Source: Candidatus Eisenbacteria bacterium (GTDB taxonomy: Bacteria; Desulfobacterota; Binatia; DP-6). Taken from it: 64,000 nt of DNA. The translations under genes and the position numbers were made by a program. The stretch covers positions 18,897 to 82,896 of the forward strand of contig DATJZY010000176.1 in the NCBI GenBank assembly GCA_035577985.1, written 5' to 3'. Positions 55,705 through 64,000 of this stretch are shown here, one piece after another. Below the pieces are notes generated by a model. The model searched no databases, was not told the origin of the DNA, and saw only the letters and a list, made by a program, of their open reading frames with translations. Position 1 is the first letter of the stretch, and each line of letters begins with the position of its first letter.

Positions 55705-56562
55705 TCAGCGCCGCGCGGGGTGGAGCGGCAGCGCCTCCGCGTCGATCGGCAGGGTCGCGAGCTGTCCGGTGCCCGAGAGCGTCAGGTAGAGGACGCCGTC
55801 GGCGAGGCAGCAGTTCGTGGGCTCCGTACCCGAGCCGATCTCGATCGTCTCGGCCAGCCGGCCGTCGGGCTCGAAGACGACCAGCACGTCGCCGAGGCTC
55901 CCCGCGACGTAGAGCCGTCCTTTGCGATCGAAGCAGAAGCCGTCCGGATAGCCGGCCGGCAGCTTCGCGAACTCGCGGAAGCTCGCGCCGGGCTTCGGGT
56001 CCATGACGAGGACCGTCTGGGTCATGCTCTGCGCAACGTAGAGGCGATCGTCGGGGCCGAAGGCGATGCCGTTCGGGAAGAGCGGCACCTCGGCGAGGAG
56101 CTCCACGCGGCCGTCGAGCGTCGTGCGCGCGACGCGGCCGGGATCGACCTCCGGCAGGTTCTCCCAGTTGTGGGGGTCGGTGTAGTAGAGGAGGCCGTCG
56201 GGACCGAAGCAGAGGTCGTTCGGGCGATTCGGCGGCGCGCCCGGGAGCTTCGTCGCGACGTCGGTCACCTTCCCGTCGAGCGTCACGCGCTGGATGCGCC
56301 CTGGGAGCGGCTCGGGCGCCATCCAGCGTCCTTCGTGGCCGAGCGAGACGCCGCCATTGTTGCAGACGTAGAGCGCGCCGTCCGGACCGAGCGTCGCGCC
56401 GTTGGCCCCGCCGCCGGTCACGGCGACGCGCCGTCGCAGCGTGCCGTTCTCCCACAGAGAGATGCACTGGCCGCGGATCTCGGTGACGGCGACGCGCTTC
56501 GGCCCGAGCGACACCGGACCTTCGGGAAAGTCGAGACCGCTCGCGACGACGGTTGGCTTCAT
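55705..56562 (-). CDS. SMP-30/gluconolactonase-like propeller (1)
   Basis: A 285-residue six-bladed propeller of the SMP-30/LRE family. FPEGPVSLG and NRPNDLCFGPDGLLYYTD contain the Glu and Asn that bind the divalent metal, and GIAFGPDDRLYVAQS and YPDGFCFDRKGRLYVAG are the later blades. Family members are lactonases with broad substrates. No signal peptide. ATG at 56562 chosen by SMP-30 alignment. Confidence 0.85.
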   Translation of the reverse strand: MKPTVVASGLDFPEGPVSLGPKRVAVTEIRGQCISLWENGTLRRRVAVTGGGANGATLGPDGALYVCNNGGVSLGHEGRWMAPEPLPGRIQRVTLDGKVTDVATKLPGAPPNRPNDLCFGPDGLLYYTDPHNWENLPEVDPGRVARTTLDGRVELLAEVPLFPNGIAFGPDDRLYVAQSMTQTVLVMDPKPGASFREFAKLPAGYPDGFCFDRKGRLYVAGSLGDVLVVFEPDGRLAETIEIGSGTEPTNCCLADGVLYLTLSGTGQLATLPIDAEALPLHPARR

Positions 56563-56671
56563 GCCGCGCCTGTAGCACCGTCCGCGAGTGCGTGGCCAGG
56601 CCCGGAATGCGGGACGCCCCCGGACCACATCGTGATCCGGGGGCGCCGGGTGCGACGGCAAGGGAGGGGGA

Positions 56672-58204
56672 TCAGTTGCCGTCGGCGAAGAGCGGAACGT
56701 CGAAGTCGATCGTGATGCCGTTGGCCCACAGGTTCTGCTGGATCTCCGGGCCGAAGTCGGGGCAGAAGAAGTCGGGGTCGACGATGCAGGTCGACGTCTG
56801 GCTCGGGATGAAGACGTTCTGGAGGAACGTCGGCACCGCGGCGATGTGGCCCTTGATGGCGCCGACGCCGGCGCCGGGCTGCGCGACGGTGATGCTCGTC
56901 TCGGACGCGAACTGGTCGGCCATCATCACGACGCCGGGGTCGCCCGCGACGCCGGCGAGCATGGCGATCGGCTGCGCCGTGCGGCGCGCGAGATCGATGT
57001 TCAGGTGGACGACGAAGAACTGGTCGGTGTTGTCGAGGACGTTCGGGTTGCCGCCCTCGAAGAAGACCCACAGCATCGCGTTGGCGCCGGCGAAGTAGCC
57101 ACGGCCGCCCTCGATCGAGAAGTCGAAGTCGCTCGTGCGCACCGGGAAGGCGAGGTAGGGGACGTCGTTGCGGCCGGTCGTGAAGAGGTCGACGACGTGG
57201 TTGTTGTTGGCGTCGAGGAAGGCGCCGATCTGGAGGGCGGGGCCGGAGACGGGGAAGTCGCCCGCGTTGAAGAGGGAGAGACCGCTCGCCTGCACGTGGA
57301 GCGTGCCCTTGTTCTGCGTCGCCGGCGCGGTGCCGGTGGTGGGAACGGGCTGGTTTGCCGTCGCGTCCGCGCGGACGACGACCAGGCGCTCGCCGGTCTC
57401 GTTGATGCGTGGCCCAGCGAGGCCGGAGCTACGGCGCTCGTTCAGGACGAGGGTTCCCGAGACGGCCTGCGACGGGATCGTCACGCGGATCTCGCTGTCC
57501 GACACGAAGGTCGGCGTCGCACGCAGCCGACCGAACGAGGGGTCGACGCCGAGGAAGGTGACGAGGAAGGGCGGCGTGCCCGTGTAGGGGTTGCCATCCT
57601 TGTCGTGGTCGAGATTCGATCCGAAGACCGAGATCGTGTCGCCGGGGCGGGCGAACAGCGGCGAGAAGGACGAGATGCGCGGCTTGTCGCCGATGGGCGT
57701 CGTCGTGTCGACGGTCGGATCCGGGGGCGTCGGGTTGTCGATGGTCGGGTCGGTCGGCGCGGTCGGATCGGTGCCCGGAACCAGAGGATTCCCGCCGACG
57801 ACGAGCCCGGCCGAGAACTCGGCGACGACCTGGCCGGCCGCGCGCTGGCGGCCGCCGACGTTCCCGCAGTCCTGGTCGAACGCGAGGCGGAGACGGAAGC
57901 GCGGCCGCTCGCCGCAGCCGACGAAGCGCGCGCGCAGGATGAACGCGTCGTTGCGCGGCGCCTTGGTCACGACCGCCGCGTCGCACGAGATGCCGGTGCG
58001 GGCCGGCGCGAGGTGCACCGAGAACGCGCCCGCGTCCGCCCCGACGACGACGTTGTTGATGCCGTTCGGGCCGAGGTCGAGCCCCGCGCCTTCGATGCTG
58101 TAGCGGCCCTGGCAGACCTGGGCGTCTGCCGCGGCAGGGCGCGACCCCAGCAGCATCGTGGCGGCGAGGGTCAGCGTGAGGGTCGTCATGGTCGAGGTTC
58201 GCAT
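56672..58204 (-). CDS. Secreted IPT/TIG-domain-like protein
   Basis: A 510-residue exported protein (TLTLAATMLLGSRPAAA signal). An N-terminal Cys-bonded beta domain (CQGRYSIEGAGLDLGPNG, then RFRLRLAFDQDC) precedes a Pro/Thr linker (TDPTAPTDPTIDNPTPPDPT). An IPT/TIG-like Ig fold follows (PRISSFSPLFARPGDTISVFGSNL), then the segment SGLSLFNAGDFPVSGPALQIG with FLDANNN, and a C-terminal Cys pair. It lies between two SMP-30 genes. Adhesion or calcium binding is possible; function unknown. Confidence 0.75.
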   Translation of the reverse strand: MRTSTMTTLTLTLAATMLLGSRPAAADAQVCQGRYSIEGAGLDLGPNGINNVVVGADAGAFSVHLAPARTGISCDAAVVTKAPRNDAFILRARFVGCGERPRFRLRLAFDQDCGNVGGRQRAAGQVVAEFSAGLVVGGNPLVPGTDPTAPTDPTIDNPTPPDPTVDTTTPIGDKPRISSFSPLFARPGDTISVFGSNLDHDKDGNPYTGTPPFLVTFLGVDPSFGRLRATPTFVSDSEIRVTIPSQAVSGTLVLNERRSSGLAGPRINETGERLVVVRADATANQPVPTTGTAPATQNKGTLHVQASGLSLFNAGDFPVSGPALQIGAFLDANNNHVVDLFTTGRNDVPYLAFPVRTSDFDFSIEGGRGYFAGANAMLWVFFEGGNPNVLDNTDQFFVVHLNIDLARRTAQPIAMLAGVAGDPGVVMMADQFASETSITVAQPGAGVGAIKGHIAAVPTFLQNVFIPSQTSTCIVDPDFFCPDFGPEIQQNLWANGITIDFDVPLFADGN

Positions 58205-58301
58205 CGCACGTCTCCTTGGGGTTCGGCCCGTCGTTGGGCGTTTTCGGATGCTCTACGCGCCACTCGACGCGCCGGATGCGGGGTCGTAGAAGCCCGGGAT
58301 C

Positions 58302-59165
58302 ATGGGGATTTCCTTGGGAGAGGTAGGGAAGGTCGGGCAGGGGTTGGCACGCCCCGAGGGCGTCATGTGTGCCCGGGACGGGACCGTCTGGGCGGCCGAC
58401 GGGCGGGGCGGCTGCACCCGCATCCCGGCCGACGGCTCGCGCGAAGAGCTGGTGGGGCAGGTGGGCGGCGAGCCCAACGGCATCTGCCTCGATCGCCAGG
58501 GCCGCGTCATCATCGCGAACCTCCACGGCGAGGTGCAGCTGCTCGACGCGGTGACCGGACGGCACGAGGTGCTCGCGACCGAGGCGAGCGGGCGGAAGAC
58601 ACCCTCGCCGAACTTCCCGTTCCTCGATCGCCAGGATCGCCTGTGGGTCTCGAACAGCTCGGCGCGCGCGGACCTGATGGAGGCGATCCTTCAGCCCGCC
58701 GGCGACGGGTTCCTCTATCGCATCGCCGGCGGTCGCGCGGAGATCGTCGCCTACGATCTCTGGTTCGCGAACGGCGTCGCCGTCGATGCCGGCGAGCGCT
58801 TCGTCTATGTCGCCGAGTCGAGCGCGGCGCGCGTCACGCGCTTCCCGATCCGCGCCGACGGCTCGCTCGGCGCGCGCGAGCAGTACGGCCCCGATCTCGG
58901 CGGCGCGCCGGACGGGATCGCGTTCGACGAGGCGGGCAACCTGTGGGTGACGCTGCCCATGACGAACGCGGTCGGCTTCGTCACACCCGCCGGTGCGCTC
59001 GAGATCTACGTCGACGATCCGGACGGCAGGGTGATGCGCCTGCCCACCAACATCTGCTTCGGCGGCCCCGACCGGCGCACGGCGTACATCGGGAACCTGC
59101 TCGGGTCGTCGCTGCCCACCTTCCGGGTTCCCGTGCCCGGGATGGCGCTCGTGCACCAGCTATGA
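58302..59165 (+). CDS. SMP-30/gluconolactonase-like propeller (2)
   Basis: A 287-residue SMP-30-family propeller: LARPEGVMCARDG (metal-binding Glu), DGRGGCTRIPADG, GEPNGICLDRQGRVIIAN, WFANGVAVDAGERFVYVAES and GAPDGIAFDEAGNLWVT. It diverges from the IPT/TIG-like gene and ends just before the ssrA promoter. It is distinct in sequence from the propeller at 55705-56562. A lactone hydrolase function is the family norm. Confidence 0.85.
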   Translation: MGISLGEVGKVGQGLARPEGVMCARDGTVWAADGRGGCTRIPADGSREELVGQVGGEPNGICLDRQGRVIIANLHGEVQLLDAVTGRHEVLATEASGRKTPSPNFPFLDRQDRLWVSNSSARADLMEAILQPAGDGFLYRIAGGRAEIVAYDLWFANGVAVDAGERFVYVAESSAARVTRFPIRADGSLGAREQYGPDLGGAPDGIAFDEAGNLWVTLPMTNAVGFVTPAGALEIYVDDPDGRVMRLPTNICFGGPDRRTAYIGNLLGSSLPTFRVPVPGMALVHQL

Positions 59166-59169
59166 CGTG

Positions 59170-59198
59170 TTGCCGGGGCCCGGCGGCGTCCTTATAGT
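59170..59198 (+). promoter_or_regulatory. sigma70-type promoter of ssrA
   Basis: TTGCCG (59170-59175) and TATAGT (59193-59198) are separated by 17 bases, about 20 bases before the mature tmRNA 5' end. The spacing is optimal and the -10 box differs from TATAAT at one base. It lies directly after the stop of the SMP-30 gene. Confidence 0.7.
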
Positions 59199-59217
59199 CG
59201 GCAGACGATCGCATTTT

Positions 59218-61930
<2,713 letters not shown>

Positions 61931-62107
61931 CAGCGCCTCTGCGAGCAACCCGCCTGGAGACGGCGCCGAGGAGGCGGGGAGTCGGTACTGAACTGACGTC
62001 CGGCGCGCGTCGCTGGCGTGCACCGCGAAGCACGTTCCAGTCCACGGAGGCAGCGGGGGGAGTACGCCGGTGCCCGGCGAACCCTCCCGCATGCAGAAGG
62101 GCCTTGC

Positions 62108-62137
62108 TTGCCCAGGGCTTTGTGGGGAGTGTATTAG
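62108..62137 (+). promoter_or_regulatory. Possible promoter of the small secreted protein
   Basis: TTGCCC (62108-62113) and TATTAG (62132-62137) are 18 bases apart and stand about 70 bases upstream of the 62207 gene. The rest of the 276-base interval after katG (61931-62206) has no recognised gene. Confidence 0.35.
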
Positions 62138-62206
62138 TCGCGCGCGCACCCGGGAATGTCGGCTGGAACCGAAACATTCTGCTCGCACAGGGGGAGGTAG
62201 AAGGCC

Positions 62207-62566
62207 ATGAGGCCATTTCGTCGTGCACTGATCGCCTTGGTGTTCGTGATCGTCCCCGCCGCTCGGGCGATGGCCGATGAACCAATGCCGATCAAGGTGG
62301 CGGAGCAACCGCTGCTCTTGGCGGGGAAGATGGCGGCGTCCAGTGTATTGCAGGTTCTCGCGTTCCTGAATGTGTCCATCGGCGTGCCCGTTGCCTGCGT
62401 TGTCCAGGGAATCGCCGACCAGTCCCCCAGTGGGTGCTCCGCCGGCGCAGCCAAGGCGTGGGCCGGGAGCGAGCTCGCGTTGTGTGAGGGCGGGCGCATT
62501 GGGATCGATGCAGTGACTTTCGGACACGAGACGTGGACCTGTCAGGGAAGTTCATCGAGAGAGTGA
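62207..62566 (+). CDS. Small secreted hypothetical protein
   Basis: A 119-residue exported protein (ALIALVFVIVPAARAMA signal). The body has KVAEQPLLLAGKMAASSVLQVLAFLNVSIGVPVACVVQG, which may form one membrane-associated helix, and four Cys in the second half (VACVV, SGCSA, LALCEGG, WTCQG). A GGGGGAGG Shine-Dalgarno lies nine bases upstream. Codon use is slightly less GC-rich than average. No family recognised; it converges with the DUF1329 gene. Confidence 0.65.
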   Translation: MRPFRRALIALVFVIVPAARAMADEPMPIKVAEQPLLLAGKMAASSVLQVLAFLNVSIGVPVACVVQGIADQSPSGCSAGAAKAWAGSELALCEGGRIGIDAVTFGHETWTCQGSSSRE

Positions 62567-62640
62567 GGCCTGAGCGACCAGGTTCGTCAGGCTTTACCGC
62601 CGTTCGAGCGCTCGAGTCGTGAGCCCAGCGTACGCGGGCT

Positions 62641-63903
62641 TCAGTGTCCCGCACCGACGAGCGCGGCGACCGTGAACCAGTCGTCGGTCACACCCGTCTT
62701 CTCTCCTTGGTGGAAGTACCAACCCTGCTCGCCCGGGAAGCGGGGGCTCGGCAGGGACGCTTTGGTCGCGTGCTCGAGCTGCATGTCGACCATCATGATC
62801 GCGGGCAGGAAGGGCACCTCGTCGTCGTAGGTGATGGCGGCGGCGCCCGGCACGGTCTTGCGGAAGCTGTAGTCGTTGATCCAGACCTTCCAGAGCTCGC
62901 CCGAGCGGTCGTAGATGTCCGAATAGACGGCGGCGAGCGTCTCCTTGTCGATGAAGATCACCCGCTTCGAGTAGGCGTACTGCGGCAGCTTGGAGACGCC
63001 CTCGACGACCCAGACGTTGCGCTTCTCCCACGCGTCGTCGAACGCCCAATCGGCCGGGTTGGCCCACTTCACGGGGAAGTTCTGGGCGTGCATCACGCCG
63101 AGCATCTCCTTCTCACCCAGGAGCTTCCAGTCCATCCAGCTGATCTGCCCGGCATACCCGTCGTAGCTGTCGACGTCGGTGTCCTGGCCGAAGAGCGCGT
63201 CCGAGCGCTGCGCCGTGGAGAGCCGCCTCACCCGGCGCAGCGACGGAAGATAGAGCCACGAGTCGTCCTGCTTGCTCGCGTCGACGTAGCGGTTCCCGAG
63301 CGCCCCTACACCCTTCAGGTCAAAGGGCTCGAGGATCGGATACAGCCCCTGCTGGGCGCGATAGCCGTTCGGGTTCGGCTTGTCGGGCTTCGGGTCGACG
63401 TACAACCGTCCCGTCCAGAACAGGCGGCGCAGGTGGTCGAGCAGGAAGTGGCGCTCGACCGACATCGGCCCCTTGGGGGGAACCGTGCCCGTGTCGGCGT
63501 CGAAGTTCCGAACGTCGCTGTCGTCGATCCCCTTCACCCAGCCGTAGTCGAAGTTCGACATCAGCTTCAGGACGAACTGGGGGTCCTTCGGATCGATGTT
63601 CGGGAAGGGTTGGCCCGCGACGTAGTGCTGGACCTGCAGCCCGTCGGCCGAGAGCTTCACCTGGCCGGAGTACTTCTCCGTTGCTTCACGGTAGGCCTTC
63701 GGCCACTCGATCTTCTTGGTCTCCCCGATCGTAATCGGCTGCCCGTGCCGGATGCACCATTCGACCCCGGGCGAGAGCAGGTTCTTCACCTTGTCCACGC
63801 TCGTCTCGTTGATCTTGTCCCCGGGCGAGACCTGTGCGCCGGCGAGAGTAGCGGACAGCCAGAGCGCTACGACCGTGAAGCCTGCTCGACGGCACATCGA
63901 CAT
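62641..63903 (-). CDS. DUF1329 envelope protein (2)
   Basis: A 420-residue exported protein (AGFTVVALWLSATLAGA signal, then AQVSPGDKINETS). It shares GQPFPNIDPKDPQ, YLPSLRRVRRLSTAQRSDALFG and VWVVEGVSKLPQYAYSKRVIFID with DUF1329 proteins, including the paralogue at 14470-15795. The two differ widely in sequence, so the duplication is old. Family function is unsettled; outer-membrane lipid handling is the usual proposal. Its start is close to the end of the window. Confidence 0.85.
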   Translation of the reverse strand: MSMCRRAGFTVVALWLSATLAGAQVSPGDKINETSVDKVKNLLSPGVEWCIRHGQPITIGETKKIEWPKAYREATEKYSGQVKLSADGLQVQHYVAGQPFPNIDPKDPQFVLKLMSNFDYGWVKGIDDSDVRNFDADTGTVPPKGPMSVERHFLLDHLRRLFWTGRLYVDPKPDKPNPNGYRAQQGLYPILEPFDLKGVGALGNRYVDASKQDDSWLYLPSLRRVRRLSTAQRSDALFGQDTDVDSYDGYAGQISWMDWKLLGEKEMLGVMHAQNFPVKWANPADWAFDDAWEKRNVWVVEGVSKLPQYAYSKRVIFIDKETLAAVYSDIYDRSGELWKVWINDYSFRKTVPGAAAITYDDEVPFLPAIMMVDMQLEHATKASLPSPRFPGEQGWYFHQGEKTGVTDDWFTVAALVGAGH

Positions 63904-64000
63904 GGACCTACCCTCCTCGCTTCTGAAGCACCGCGTCGTTCCCCGGTGACTAGCGTGTCATCGTGGAGGTGCAATCGACGGGCCACGCGAGACCCGTCGG

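Noticed and set aside
63904..64000. Possible start of a further gene at the right edge
   Set aside because: The last 97 bases show no convincing start codon with ribosome binding site or family match.

Overview
The window is a strongly GC-rich stretch of a Gram-negative bacterial chromosome, apparently free-living and without prophage or plasmid genes. Several traits together resemble the uncultured Binatota (Binatia) or their deltaproteobacterial relatives. These are two DUF1329 envelope proteins, a separate acyl-CoA dehydrogenase and phosphotransferase pair, paired family III CoA-transferases, SMP-30 beta-propellers, a hopanoid-associated glycosyltransferase, and secreted proteins joined by Thr-rich linkers. 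The taxonomic assignment is inference; there is no rRNA gene to settle it.

Layout. 1-3.6 kb: the tail of one secreted multi-domain protein, followed by a second with an identical kind of C-terminus. 3.6-8.1 kb: ferritin-like protein, UppP, a duplicated-domain unknown, an SDR and a TPR-like protein. 8.3-14.3 kb (minus): a coupled pair of secreted proteins (sugar-dehydrogenase-like propeller, then an SGNH-like protein), then a DEAD-box helicase and HpnB. 14.5-20.4 kb: DUF1329 protein, coupled acyl-CoA dehydrogenase and phosphotransferase, DUF1648 membrane protein, aldehyde dehydrogenase. 20.4-26.5 kb (minus): Pit phosphate carrier with its DUF47 partner, then a marR-leuC-leuD-sensor kinase cluster headed by a perfect palindromic operator. 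26.5-31.3 kb: small protein, epimerase, a hairpin-ended inverted repeat element, then GST, sulfotransferase and serine acetyltransferase. 31.4-38.5 kb: RecQ with Arg-rich tail, an orphan ABC permease, heparinase-like protein and a degenerate asparagine-synthetase homologue. 38.5-43 kb: two overlapping CoA-transferases, SRPBCC protein, mtnA.

43-51 kb is the most unusual part: a secreted matrixin-like metalloprotease carrying Cys-rich CTDC-type modules, a palindromic element, an integron-type attC site with a two-gene cassette, and a giant secreted protein made of 45 tandem CTDC-type repeats with a higher-order period of three. 51-56 kb: nagZ, deoxynucleoside kinase, then panB-panC-panD-smpB with overlapping reading frames and a terminator-like hairpin that encloses the panB Shine-Dalgarno. 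55.7-64 kb: two SMP-30 propellers around an IPT/TIG-type secreted protein, the tmRNA gene ssrA with a recognisable promoter, katG, a small secreted protein and a second DUF1329 protein.

How the genes work together. Housekeeping operons (pantothenate, leucine, phosphate, trans-translation) alternate with acyl-CoA and aldehyde catabolism (CoA-transferases, dehydrogenase plus kinase, ALDH, SDR, GST) and with a large secreted-protein repertoire built from a shared set of parts: Thr-rich linkers, Cys-rich modules and Arg/Ala-rich C-terminal helices.
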